DNA from: an uncultured Lachnospiraceae bacterium
GTDB lineage: Bacteria; Bacillota; Clostridia; Lachnospirales; Lachnospiraceae
Direction of reading: 5' to 3'
NCBI GenBank assembly: GCA_910584965.1
Contig: CAJUDZ010000044.1
Span: 1 to 22,541 of the forward strand
DNA: 22,541 nt
How positions within the stretch are numbered: position 1 is the stretch's first letter; the number at the start of each line of letters is the position of its first letter. The position numbers and the translations under genes are program-made. Below are positions 15,263-22,541 of this stretch, one piece after another. The notes below the pieces were generated by a model that saw nothing but the letters and a program-made list of their open reading frames with translations, searched no databases and had not been told where the DNA came from.

Positions 15263-15302
15263 ATATGCTGTTGACAAGTGATATATACTGTTATATACTG
15301 TT
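15263..15302 (+). promoter_or_regulatory. GntR-operon promoter embedded in 10-bp repeats
   Basis: TTGACA (15271-15276) and TATACT (15294-15299) are spaced by 17 nt. The element ATATACTGTT occurs in tandem at 15283-15292 and 15293-15302, with a one-mismatch copy ATATGCTGTT at 15263-15272, so all copies are in 10-bp phase. They overlap both promoter hexamers and are good candidates for autoregulation by the GntR protein. Confidence 0.7.
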
Positions 15303-15343
15303 TATCATCAAAGAGACGGAAAGGATGAAAGAAAAGTGTTTTA

Positions 15344-15715
15344 ATGAACATTATAATCAGTAATTCATCGATGGTACCAATTTATGAACAGATTACGGGA
15401 CAGATCAAAGCGATGATCATGGACGGACGGCTGTTGGAGGAAACGCCTCTGCCTTCGGTCAGATCATTATCCGCTGATTTAAAGATCAGCGCGCTGACCG
15501 TCAAAAAAGCCTATGATTCGCTGGAAGCGGACGGCTTTATTGTCACGGTACACGGGAAAGGGAGCTTTGTCGCGCGGGGCAACCAGAACCTCTTATTGGA
15601 AGAGAAAAGAAAAGAAGTGGAGTCCGAACTCGAACAGGCCATTCAGGACGGACGGAAATGCGGCATGAAGGATTCCGAAATCAGGGAATTATTCGATCTG
15701 ATTATAAACGAATAA
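15344..15715 (+). CDS. GntR-family (YtrA-type) transcriptional regulator
   Basis: A 123-residue repressor-like protein. The winged helix-turn-helix spans about residues 10-78 (PIYEQITGQIKAMI, LPSVRSLSADLKIS, LTVKKAYDSLEADGFI, GKGSFVA). A short helical C-terminal region (85-123) serves for dimerisation in place of a ligand-binding domain. This short form is the YtrA subfamily, which typically controls an adjacent ABC transporter, as here. The ribosome site for ATG 15344 is weak. A better site (GGAAAGG, 15318-15324) serves a 12-codon reading frame at 15325-15363 that overlaps the start out of frame, so translation may depend on reinitiation or be low. Confidence 0.92.
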   Translation: MNIIISNSSMVPIYEQITGQIKAMIMDGRLLEETPLPSVRSLSADLKISALTVKKAYDSLEADGFIVTVHGKGSFVARGNQNLLLEEKRKEVESELEQAIQDGRKCGMKDSEIRELFDLIINE

Positions 15716-15767
15716 CGCACCCGGCAATCCTCTTAAAATTCAAATAAACGTACAGGAGGCATAAATT

Positions 15768-16619
15768 ATGCTATTACAGTTAGAAAACGTACAGAAACAA
15801 TACCATGACTTCCACTTAAACTGTTCCTTACAGGTGGAAGAAGGCTGCATCACAGGTATTATCGGCGCTAACGGCGCAGGAAAAAGCACGACCTTTAAGG
15901 CGGTTCTCGGACTGATCAAAACGGAAGGCGGCACAATCCGCATTCTCGGAAAGAACAGCCGGGAAATAACGATCGCGGATAAACAGCAGATCGGCGTAGT
16001 GCTTGCGGAAAATACTTTTAATGACACGCTTACCATTGAGGATATCATTCCCGTGATGGCCGCCATGTATCCGGCCTTTCGGAAAGATAAATTCATTGAC
16101 AAATGCAAACAGTATGACCTGCCCTTCAAAAAGCAGTTCAAGGATTTTTCTACCGGCATGAAAGCCAAATTTAAACTGCTGCTTGCCATGAGCTATGGCG
16201 CCAGACTGTTGATTCTGGATGAACCGACGGCCGGACTGGATGCCGTTGTCAGAAACGATCTGTTAGACGAAATGCGGAAATACATGCAGCAGGACGGACG
16301 GGCAATTCTGATCAGCTCCCACATCTCTTCCGATCTGGAAGGCCTGTGCGACGATCTGTACTTCATCCAGAACGGCAAAGTCCTCTTCCACGAGGATACG
16401 GATGTTATCCTTTCCGACTACGCCGTTCTGAAAGTAAACGAAGAACAGCGCCGTCTGATGGATAAAAACTACATCATTTATGAAATGAAAGAATCATTCG
16501 GCTATAAGCTCCTGACGAAGGAAAAACAGTTTTATCTGGACAATTATCCGGGAATCGTCGCAGAAAAAGGAAATATCGACGAAATCATGTTAATCATAAC
16601 AAAGGGGGAAAAATTATAA
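15768..16619 (+). CDS. ABC transporter ATP-binding protein (YtrB/PmtA-like)
   Basis: A 283-residue ATPase with Walker A GANGAGKST (33-41), signature FSTGMKAK (127-134, the variant usual in ABC-2 exporters), Walker B LLILDEP (147-153), D-loop AGLDA and switch His185 in LISSH. A C-terminal extension of about 75 residues follows the nucleotide domain. An AGGAGG ribosome site precedes the ATG. It lies 52 nt after the GntR gene and 1 nt before the permease, so this is a compact regulator-ATPase-permease operon. The layout resembles Bacillus ytr and Staphylococcus pmt, which export amphipathic peptides or respond to cell-wall antibiotics; the substrate here is unknown. Confidence 0.93.
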   Translation: MLLQLENVQKQYHDFHLNCSLQVEEGCITGIIGANGAGKSTTFKAVLGLIKTEGGTIRILGKNSREITIADKQQIGVVLAENTFNDTLTIEDIIPVMAAMYPAFRKDKFIDKCKQYDLPFKKQFKDFSTGMKAKFKLLLAMSYGARLLILDEPTAGLDAVVRNDLLDEMRKYMQQDGRAILISSHISSDLEGLCDDLYFIQNGKVLFHEDTDVILSDYAVLKVNEEQRRLMDKNYIIYEMKESFGYKLLTKEKQFYLDNYPGIVAEKGNIDEIMLIITKGEKL

Positions 16620-16620
16620 T

Positions 16621-17283
16621 ATGAAAGGATTGCTTATTAAAGATTACAAATTAATCATGCACAACAAAAGGTTGTTCCTTGTTTTAATGATCGTATGGCT
16701 TCTGGTCTTCCAGAAATATAACGGATACAGTTTCCTGATCGGATATAGCACGATGATCTTCGTTCTGCTCGTTATAAACACCATGTCGATGGATGAATAC
16801 TACAAGAGCACGCCCTATCTTATCACAATGCCCGTCAGCCGGAACACTTATGTAACGGAGAAATATATTCTGATGCTGGGATTCAGCCTGACCGGCGCCG
16901 TGCTCAGCACTGTGCTCTGCATTGTTATCCACACAGATTTGTTACAGCGCCTTATCATAGAATCCATTGCCATTTATATTATTCTTGCATTGTTTCAGCT
17001 TTTCATGCTGCCGATACAGTTAAAATTCGGCGGCGATAAAGGCAGAATTGCCCTGATCGGCCTTCTGTCATGTGTCACGGTAATCGCAACATCCATGGAT
17101 AAGATTCTTCCCGGCCTCTTCGGCATACAGGGCGGTGTTGGAGCAATCGCGCAGAATGCCGTATTATGGTTCTTCGGGCTGCCGGCCGTTATAAAAGCGG
17201 TCAATGTCACTGTGGTATGCGTCGTCTGCTTTGCCGTTTCCTACGGCGCCAGTCTCCATATCATGCAGAAAAAGGAGTTTTAA
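16621..17283 (+). CDS. ABC-2 type transporter permease
   Basis: A 220-residue membrane protein with six predicted helices (about 18-31, 36-54, 87-107, 111-132, 142-160, 187-212). The N-terminus MKGLLIKDYKL and the segment TMPVSRNTYVTEKY are typical of ABC-2 permeases paired with YtrB-like ATPases. It starts 1 nt after the ATPase stop, using GGGGGAAAAA inside the ATPase end as ribosome site. Two copies with the ATPase dimer would make a full transporter. No clear terminator follows before the pgi promoter. Confidence 0.9.
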   Translation: MKGLLIKDYKLIMHNKRLFLVLMIVWLLVFQKYNGYSFLIGYSTMIFVLLVINTMSMDEYYKSTPYLITMPVSRNTYVTEKYILMLGFSLTGAVLSTVLCIVIHTDLLQRLIIESIAIYIILALFQLFMLPIQLKFGGDKGRIALIGLLSCVTVIATSMDKILPGLFGIQGGVGAIAQNAVLWFFGLPAVIKAVNVTVVCVVCFAVSYGASLHIMQKKEF

Positions 17284-17316
17284 GCCGCACTGTCCGTGAA
17301 TTAAAGTGAGAAAATC

Positions 17317-17345
17317 TTGAAAATCCATCTAACCAATGCTACACT
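17317..17345 (+). promoter_or_regulatory. Promoter of pgi
   Basis: TTGAAA (17317-17322), 17 nt, TACACT (17340-17345). The predicted start is near 17352. Confidence 0.65.
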
Positions 17346-17353
17346 AATGTTAT

Positions 17354-17391
17354 GTCAGATACTTCCATATTTATATAAGGAAGTATCTGAC
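17354..17391 (+). promoter_or_regulatory. 13-bp stem-loop at the 5' end of the pgi transcript
   Basis: GTCAGATACTTCC (17354-17366) pairs perfectly with GGAAGTATCTGAC (17379-17391) over a 12-nt A/T loop. It begins at the predicted transcript start and ends before the ribosome site. No U-run follows, so it is not a terminator; an mRNA-stabilising 5' hairpin or a DNA operator fits better. Confidence 0.65.
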
Positions 17392-17426
17392 TCCAAAAAA
17401 CGATCTGTAAAAAGGAGAGATGGAAG

Positions 17427-18773
17427 ATGAACAAAATTACGTTTGATTATTCCAAAGCGGCTTCTTTCGTGAAAGAAAACGAAGTAGAATCCATGAAGAA
17501 GCTTGCTCTGGATGCAAAAGAAGTGCTTGTCCAGAAAAACGGCGCCGGAAACGATTTTCTGGGATGGATTGATCTCCCGGTCGATTACGATAAGGAAGAA
17601 TTTGCAAGAATCAAAAAAGCCGCTGCCAAAATCCAGGGAGATTCGGAAGTGCTGTTAGTCATCGGAATCGGCGGTTCCTATCTGGGCGCAAGAGCGGCAA
17701 TCGAGTTTTTAAGACACAGTTTCTATAATGTAGTAGATAAATCGATCAGAAAAACACCCGAAATTTATTTTGTTGGAAATTCCATCAGCTCCACTTATAT
17801 TAAACACTTAATCGACGTGATCGGCGACAGGGATTTCTCCATTAATATGATCTCCAAATCAGGCACCACGACAGAGCCCGCAATCGCATTCCGTGTATTC
17901 AAAGAAATGGCTGAGAAAAAATACGGCAAGGAAGGCGCGGCTGAGAGAATTTACGCGACAACCGACAAGGCTAAAGGTTCTCTGAAAAATCTTGCGACCG
18001 AAGAAGGTTATGAGTCTTTTGTCGTACCGGACGATGTGGGCGGCCGTTTCTCCGTTCTTACAGCAGTAGGCCTGCTGCCGATTGCGGTATCCGGCGCGGA
18101 TATCGACAAGCTGATGGAAGGCGCGGCGGAAGGCAGAAAAATGGCTTTGGAAGCTCCTTTTGAAGAAAACGACGCTTTACAGTATGCGGCGCTCAGAAAT
18201 ATCTTACTGAGAAAAGGAAAAAACATCGAAATTCTCGCAAACTATGAACCGAGCGTGCATTATGTTTCCGAATGGTGGAAACAGTTATACGGCGAATCCG
18301 AAGGCAAGGATCAGAAGGGTATTTTCCCGGCGAGCGTCGACTTAACCACCGACCTGCACTCCATGGGACAGTTTATTCAGGACGGCGCGAGAATCATGTT
18401 CGAAACCGTATTGAATATCGAAACGAGCAGGGAAGAGATCTTAATCGGGGAAGAGCCCGTCGATCTGGACGGCCTGAACTATCTTGCCGGCAAGAGCGTT
18501 GATTTCGTGAACAAAAGTGCGATGAACGGAACGATTCTGGCGCATACGGACGGACAGGTTCCTAACTTTATCGTGAACATTCCGGAAGTGAACGAGTTTT
18601 ATCTCGGCGAATTGTTCTATTTCTTTGAATTTGCCTGCGGCGTAAGCGGCTATTTACTCGGAGTCAATCCGTTTAATCAGCCGGGCGTTGAAAGTTATAA
18701 GAAAAACATGTTCGCGTTACTCGGCAAACCCGGATATGAAGCCCAGAGAGAAGAACTTTTAAAGAGATTATAA
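17427..18773 (+). CDS. pgi: Glucose-6-phosphate isomerase
   Basis: A 448-residue cytosolic enzyme interconverting glucose-6-phosphate and fructose-6-phosphate, of the short bacterial type found in Firmicutes. Visible family motifs are the sugar-phosphate-binding segments VIGIGGSYLGARAAIEFL (78-95) and SKSGTTTEPA (143-152). The active-site Glu is in YGESEGKDQKG and the His in TDLHSMGQF (near 310). The C-terminal Lys is in NQPGVESYKKNMFALLGKPG. It has a perfect AAAAAGGAG ribosome site and its own promoter and terminator. Nothing unusual is seen in the protein. Confidence 0.97.
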   Translation: MNKITFDYSKAASFVKENEVESMKKLALDAKEVLVQKNGAGNDFLGWIDLPVDYDKEEFARIKKAAAKIQGDSEVLLVIGIGGSYLGARAAIEFLRHSFYNVVDKSIRKTPEIYFVGNSISSTYIKHLIDVIGDRDFSINMISKSGTTTEPAIAFRVFKEMAEKKYGKEGAAERIYATTDKAKGSLKNLATEEGYESFVVPDDVGGRFSVLTAVGLLPIAVSGADIDKLMEGAAEGRKMALEAPFEENDALQYAALRNILLRKGKNIEILANYEPSVHYVSEWWKQLYGESEGKDQKGIFPASVDLTTDLHSMGQFIQDGARIMFETVLNIETSREEILIGEEPVDLDGLNYLAGKSVDFVNKSAMNGTILAHTDGQVPNFIVNIPEVNEFYLGELFYFFEFACGVSGYLLGVNPFNQPGVESYKKNMFALLGKPGYEAQREELLKRL

Positions 18774-18780
18774 AATTTAC

Positions 18781-18811
18781 AGAATGTGTGCCCACCGGGC
18801 ACACATTTTGA
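18781..18811 (+). terminator. Terminator of pgi
   Basis: AATGTGTGCCC (18783-18793) pairs perfectly with GGGCACACATT (18797-18807) over a 3-nt loop and runs into TTTTG. The U-run is short, so some read-through into the PilZ gene is possible. Confidence 0.75.
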
Positions 18812-18842
18812 AATTATTTTCGCTAAAGGGGGTGCGGGGAAA

Positions 18843-19424
18843 ATGACAGAAGGTGAACTTAAAAATCGAAGAATTATCATAAAAGATATCGAAAGCGGCC
18901 GAATCATCGCAGACACACAGATTATCCGGTATAACAGCCTGTCAAATTCCGTCATGATCAGCACGGCCAGCTTTCAGGAAAAAAAATTTTATAATATATC
19001 CGCGATTATTTTCACAGAAAAAGGACTGTATGAATCTTCCGGTACGATCAGAGGCATTATCACCGGAAACGAAATCGAGGTATTTCTTGGCAGAAGCCGG
19101 GAAAAAGAGGACCGTGCCAAAACAAGATATCCGATTTCCGTAGTGGGAAACGTAAAGGGCATATACATAGACGACAAAGAAGTTTCCCTTCAAAGAGGCA
19201 TTCAGATCGAAACGATCAATATGAGCGCAAACGGCATTTTAATCAAAGCGGATGCCGGTTCTTTTGATGTCGGCGAAGTTTTTACACTCCTTCTGGATAT
19301 GGGTAAAGAGACGCTGGATCTGCAATGCGAAATCGTAAGAATCCATAAAAGCGATATACTGCTCGAAGAATATGGCTGCCGGATTGAAGAAATCAGGACA
19401 GTGCAGAAAGGGGGGCAGAAATGA
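18843..19424 (+). CDS. PilZ domain protein (cyclic-di-GMP effector)
   Basis: A 193-residue protein. Residues 1-88 are a mostly beta-strand N-terminal domain of unknown type. Residues 90-185 form a PilZ domain with both binding motifs: Arg91-x3-Arg95 (RAKTR) and Asn126-x-Ser-x2-Gly131 (NMSANG). It should bind cyclic-di-GMP and may act like YcgR-type effectors on motility or secretion, but no partner is visible here. I chose ATG 18843 with AAAGGGGG upstream rather than an in-frame ATG at 18786 inside the pgi terminator. It is followed by the HD-GYP gene 1 nt downstream and has no obvious promoter of its own. Confidence 0.88.
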   Translation: MTEGELKNRRIIIKDIESGRIIADTQIIRYNSLSNSVMISTASFQEKKFYNISAIIFTEKGLYESSGTIRGIITGNEIEVFLGRSREKEDRAKTRYPISVVGNVKGIYIDDKEVSLQRGIQIETINMSANGILIKADAGSFDVGEVFTLLLDMGKETLDLQCEIVRIHKSDILLEEYGCRIEEIRTVQKGGQK

Positions 19425-19425
19425 C

Positions 19426-20511
19426 ATGGAAAACGGACAACTGATGGAACTGCCCATTGAATACCTGTGGGAAGGACTCGTTTTAAAAAACGATATTTTT
19501 AATCATACGGGCGCGGTTTTACTGCTTCCAAAGGGCGAAACCGTTACCAGTTCCAAGCTGAACAGACTGCTGCGTTTTTACGGAAAAGACAAATATATTA
19601 TGGTGTATGAAGATACTTATCTGGAAATTATGTCGGACGAACACGCTTCTCCAAAAGCGCGTCAGGAAATGACGGAACGGTATATGGGATATACGAAACT
19701 GCACCGGAATATCGGAAGTATCTTTCAGGCTCCCAATCTCACTTCCTTGCTGAACAGCGCACAGATGGAGCCGATAGTCGAAGCGATTTCGTCCAAACTC
19801 GAAAAATTCGATCCGATTATGATCTTTTCCTGTATCAACTTTCCCCGTCCTATGGACGAAGGATTGCAGCGCCACTCGTTAAACGTCGCCTTCTTAAACG
19901 GCATTCAGGCCGAATGGCTGAAACTGGAACCGGAAGATGTGAAAATTTTCACGCTGGCCGGTTTACTGCACGACATCGGCAAAACGATGATACCGGAAGA
20001 AATTTTGAACGCGCCCCGCAAACTGACGAATGACGAGCTGAAAATTATGAGGGCGCATCCTCTTTATTCCGATAAACTGCTCGGTGATAAATTTGGCAGC
20101 CGCGTAAGGCTGGCCGCCAGACATCATCACGAAAAATTAAACGGCAAAGGATATCCCGACGGCATTATGGACAGCGAAATAGACCTTTGCGCAAGAGTGA
20201 CTGCCATATCGGATATCTATGACGCCATGATATCCGCACGAAGCTATAAAAGCGCAAGGCTGCCGCTCCATGTTTTTGACATGTTTTATAAAGAAGAGTT
20301 TGACGGTCTTGACAGAGGGCTGGTCATGCGTTTTCTGAAAAATATGCGTTTAAAATATACGAATAAATCAGTCATTATGTCCGACGGAACACAAGGCATT
20401 ATCCGCTATATTCCGCCGAACGACGCGGGACATCCGATCGTTCAGCAGGAAGAACTGATCAGACAGGCAGACGAAAACTGGTACTGCCGGGAAATGGTGG
20501 CGATTTACTGA
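19426..20511 (+). CDS. HD-GYP domain protein (probable cyclic-di-GMP phosphodiesterase)
   Basis: A 361-residue protein. The N-terminal part (about 1-140) has no recognised sensor motif. The HD-GYP domain (about 145-320) keeps its key residues: His150, His182-Asp183 in HDIGK, His211, HHHEKLNGKGYPDG (233-246, containing GYP) and Asp263 in ISDIYDA. It should bind two or three metal ions and hydrolyse cyclic-di-GMP. The start at ATG 19426 lies 1 nt after the PilZ stop with a GGGGGG ribosome site inside the PilZ end. The upstream in-frame ATG at 19372 lies within the PilZ gene and is not favoured. Effector and hydrolase for the same second messenger are thus coupled. Confidence 0.92.
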   Translation: MENGQLMELPIEYLWEGLVLKNDIFNHTGAVLLLPKGETVTSSKLNRLLRFYGKDKYIMVYEDTYLEIMSDEHASPKARQEMTERYMGYTKLHRNIGSIFQAPNLTSLLNSAQMEPIVEAISSKLEKFDPIMIFSCINFPRPMDEGLQRHSLNVAFLNGIQAEWLKLEPEDVKIFTLAGLLHDIGKTMIPEEILNAPRKLTNDELKIMRAHPLYSDKLLGDKFGSRVRLAARHHHEKLNGKGYPDGIMDSEIDLCARVTAISDIYDAMISARSYKSARLPLHVFDMFYKEEFDGLDRGLVMRFLKNMRLKYTNKSVIMSDGTQGIIRYIPPNDAGHPIVQQEELIRQADENWYCREMVAIY

Positions 20512-20519
20512 AAACATCA

Positions 20520-20550
20520 AAAAACGCAGGCCCGAACGGCCTGCGTTTTC
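20520..20550. terminator. Bidirectional terminator between convergent genes
   Basis: AAAACGCAGGCC (20521-20532) and GGCCTGCGTTTT (20538-20549) form a perfect 12-bp stem with a CGAAC loop. It serves the HD-GYP gene and the minus-strand ECF operon, which ends 2 nt away. Confidence 0.9.
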
Positions 20551-20551
20551 A

Positions 20552-21361
20552 TTATGTTGCGGCATTCTTTATATATGCCGCCACCGCCTCGATATCGAGC
20601 GTATTTTGATTCATCCCGAGCTGACTCGCAATCCTGACAAGCGCCGGCTGCTTCAGCATCGCCCTGTCCATAACTTCCTTTTCAAAAAATACGTCTCCGG
20701 TTTTACCGTCGGCAATTACCTTCTTCTGGCACATAACGATGACCCGGTCGTAGTTTTCCGCCACAAATTCCATATCGTGCGTGATGGTTACAATCGCTTT
20801 TCCCCGTCCTGTCAGTATTCTGTTAAGCTTTGACAGCCTTTCCAGTCCGTCCAGATCCTGTCCGGCGGTGGGCTCGTCAAAAATCATAACATCGCAGTCG
20901 CTGGCGATCACGGATGCAATCGTAACGAACTTCCGTATGGACAACGGCAGATCATAGGGATTCATATCCAGATAGTGTTCGATTCCCGTGAGTTCCGCAG
21001 CATCTTTTACGCGTCTCTCGCATTCTTCCGCCGGAACTTTCATTTTTTTCAGCCCGTATTCGACTTCCCGGTATACCGTCGAATTGAAGATCTGGTCTTC
21101 CGGATTCTGAAAAACATATCCAACCTTTCTCGCCATCTGCGCCGTCGTATATTTTTTGGTTGATTCTCCATGAATCAGCACATCGCCCGCACAGGGTTTT
21201 GTCAGACCGTTTAACATTTTCACGGTAGTTGTTTTTCCTGCGCCGTTCTGTCCCACGATCGCAATATTCTCTCCGGCCTCAATAGAAAAACTTACGTCGT
21301 CAACGGCCAGATATCCGTTCGGATATTGGAACGAAATGTTCTTAACTTCTACAAGCGCCAT
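20552..21361 (-). CDS. ECF transporter ATPase with non-canonical signature
   Basis: A 269-residue ATPase of the energy-coupling-factor (EcfA/CbiO) type, powering uptake of a vitamin or metal through EcfT and a substrate-specific EcfS. It shows Walker A GQNGAGKTT (37-45), Q-loop QNPEDQIFNSTV, Walker B VMIFDEPTAGQD and switch His195. The signature reads LSIRK (140-144) in place of LSGGQ, so this subunit probably forms one degenerate ATP site while its partner supplies the canonical one. It starts 4 nt after the other ATPase gene and is the last gene of the operon. No EcfS gene is in the window. Confidence 0.9.
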   Translation of the reverse strand: MALVEVKNISFQYPNGYLAVDDVSFSIEAGENIAIVGQNGAGKTTTVKMLNGLTKPCAGDVLIHGESTKKYTTAQMARKVGYVFQNPEDQIFNSTVYREVEYGLKKMKVPAEECERRVKDAAELTGIEHYLDMNPYDLPLSIRKFVTIASVIASDCDVMIFDEPTAGQDLDGLERLSKLNRILTGRGKAIVTITHDMEFVAENYDRVIVMCQKKVIADGKTGDVFFEKEVMDRAMLKQPALVRIASQLGMNQNTLDIEAVAAYIKNAAT

Positions 21362-21365
21362 TTTT

Positions 21366-22226
21366 CTACGTCCTTTCTCTGTTTTTCATTGCCGCGTCGA
21401 TCAAATGCACGGTTTCTTCTACGGTAACAGGAGTGCCTTCCATTTCGATTCCCATATTTTTCAGTTCTCTGAATATCTTTGTGCACTGTGGAAGGCGCGT
21501 ATGATATTTCTCGCATAAGGGATTTGAAAATACTTCTTTCGGCGTGCCTTCCATAGCGATCTCTCCCTTATCCAGCACGATCACATGATCCGCGTATTCC
21601 GCAATCTGCTCCATTTTATGTTCTACGAGGACGATTGTCTTTCCCATATTTTTCATCAGCTTAATGACCTCAAACACGTCGTCCGTACTCTGGGGATCGA
21701 GCTGGGACGTTGGTTCGTCGATTACAAGAACCGGCTGTCCCATGACAAGAATCGCCGCAAGCGCAACTCTCTGCTGCTGTCCGCCCGATAACTGAAAAGG
21801 ATTTCTTTCCCGAAATTCTTCTATCTTCGTCATCTTCATCGTTTCTTCCACGCGTTTGATAATGACTTCCCGTTCAACTCCCATATTTTCCAGTCCGTAT
21901 GCCAGTTCCTCGAACACGGTTTTGGCAATGCCGCTGATCTGCGTAAACGGATTCTGAAATACAAAGCCGATATCCAGCGCCGTACTTCCTATCTCTTCTT
22001 TTTGTACATCCTTCCCGTTTACAAGAATTTCTCCTGTCATTTCTCCTTTATAAAATTTCGGTACAAATCCGCGAATCGCATTGCACAAAGTCGTCTTTCC
22101 GCTTCCGTTCGCCCCTATAATCGCGCACAGCTCTCCCTTTTTAACATGCAGACTGATATTCTTTAATACCGGCTCTTCTGCAAGAGGGTATTTATATGTC
22201 AGGTTTGTTATTTGAATACTATCCAT
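21366..22226 (-). CDS. ECF transporter ATPase, canonical subunit
   Basis: A 286-residue EcfA-type ATPase with Walker A GANGSGKTT (38-46), Q-loop QNPFTQISG (the QNP motif typical of ECF ATPases), intact LSGGQQQR (146-153), Walker B VLVIDEPTSQLD and switch His203 in LVEHK. The C-terminal segment after about 230 is the ECF-specific extension contacting EcfT. It overlaps the EcfT gene end by 19 nt and has AGGAGG upstream of its ATG, so the T-A-A' genes form one operon. The pair is a heterodimer by family precedent. Confidence 0.92.
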   Translation of the reverse strand: MDSIQITNLTYKYPLAEEPVLKNISLHVKKGELCAIIGANGSGKTTLCNAIRGFVPKFYKGEMTGEILVNGKDVQKEEIGSTALDIGFVFQNPFTQISGIAKTVFEELAYGLENMGVEREVIIKRVEETMKMTKIEEFRERNPFQLSGGQQQRVALAAILVMGQPVLVIDEPTSQLDPQSTDDVFEVIKLMKNMGKTIVLVEHKMEQIAEYADHVIVLDKGEIAMEGTPKEVFSNPLCEKYHTRLPQCTKIFRELKNMGIEMEGTPVTVEETVHLIDAAMKNRERT

Positions 22227-22498
22227 AATATGATTTTCCCTCCTATCGCCAGGACAACAGCCGCAATCATTATTCCCCGGATGACTCTGTCTTTCTGCAC
22301 ATCGGGAATGATTTTAATGGAAGTTTTCTGACACGGCGCAGAAAACGCCCTGGCTTCCAGCGTAATTGCGCGTTCTTCCGCATTGACAATCGCATTCAAA
22401 ATCAGGGGGCCGATAGAAGGCAGGAACGCTTTCGCTCTTACGAGCACATTACTTTCCATTTCAATTCCACGGGATTTCTGAGCTTCCAAAAGCTGACG
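22208..22498 (-). pseudogene. C-terminal part of EcfT membrane coupling protein
   Basis: The segment EAQKSRGIE, then NAIVNAEERAITLEARAF, and a final hydrophobic helix match the coupling helices and last membrane helix of EcfT, normally about 230-270 residues. In this frame a TAA at 22499-22501 closes the reading frame directly before RQLLEAQKSRG, so only about 96 codons are open (a TTG at 22489 is the only likely start). The missing part would hold most membrane helices. The remaining 40 nt upstream show no EcfT-like sequence in any frame. Either the gene is interrupted by a junction or insertion here, or the sequence has an error. Type is given as pseudogene with reservation. Confidence 0.6.
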
Positions 22499-22541
22499 TT
22501 AGATAACGATACTTTTGAAAACACTGGAAAATCAAGGTTTT

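Noticed and set aside
17354..17391. pgi leader hairpin as terminator of the ABC-2 operon
   Set aside because: No U-run follows on either strand and it lies downstream of the pgi promoter.
22502..22541. Palindromic-looking AAAATCAAGGTTTT at the window edge as an insertion-element end
   Set aside because: No partner repeat, target duplication or transposase can be seen within the window.

Overview
The window looks like a chromosomal stretch of an anaerobic, low-to-mid GC Firmicute of class Clostridia, most likely Lachnospiraceae. This rests on the agr-type quorum-sensing locus with a QPE-P style AgrD, a TSCPD-domain protein, an XRE/glycine-repeat protein, an ECF transporter, YtrA-type GntR regulation, strong GGAGG ribosome sites and consensus sigma-A promoters. 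The genus is an inference. No tRNA, rRNA, CRISPR array or complete insertion sequence was found.

Layout. 1-3190 (minus): a complete agr-like locus in the order agrA-agrC-agrD-agrB plus a small ORF. It has its own promoter and ends in a hairpin terminator. agrD is a 52-codon gene, and two of the junctions are 4-nt ATGA overlaps. The natural agrC start (2387) is in a different frame from the body of the protein, so agrC is either frameshifted or expressed by -1 slippage. 3201-4961 (minus): an XRE regulator carrying 17 glycines at exact 5-residue spacing, and a membrane protein of unknown function. 5196-6855 (plus): a likely operon of a TSCPD protein, MurG and a small Cys-rich protein resembling the zinc-binding part of DDE transposases. 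7017-8513 (plus): a membrane-anchored GH25 lysozyme with two SH3b repeats, behind a promoter followed directly by a 24-bp perfect palindrome. 8557-12100 (minus): an FtsX/MacB-type permease and its ATPase. The ATPase is broken by a short deletion at the signature motif. PhoB-like direct repeats lie in its promoter. 12257-13444 (minus): a CPA2 cation/proton antiporter with its own promoter and two terminators. 13550-15156 (minus): an OmpR-type regulator and histidine kinase, probably the controller of the adjacent ABC transporter. 15344-17283 (plus): GntR(YtrA)-ATPase-ABC-2 permease operon. 17427-18773 (plus): glucose-6-phosphate isomerase with a 5'-terminal hairpin. 18843-20511 (plus): PilZ and HD-GYP proteins, a cyclic-di-GMP pair. 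20552-22498 (minus): two ECF-type ATPases and the C-terminal part of EcfT, whose frame is closed by a stop just inside the window edge.

How it fits together: most of the region deals with envelope state and sensing. It holds a cyclic-peptide quorum circuit, a two-component/ABC module of the peptide-sensing or detoxification type, a YtrA-type ABC efflux module, peptidoglycan synthesis (MurG) and hydrolysis (GH25), c-di-GMP signalling, and ion and vitamin transport. Three of about 22 genes (agrC, the MacB-like ATPase, ecfT) have interrupted frames. This could mean real decay or switching, or sequence errors; the ATPase lesion, a loss of about 13 nt, is the least like a sequencing error.
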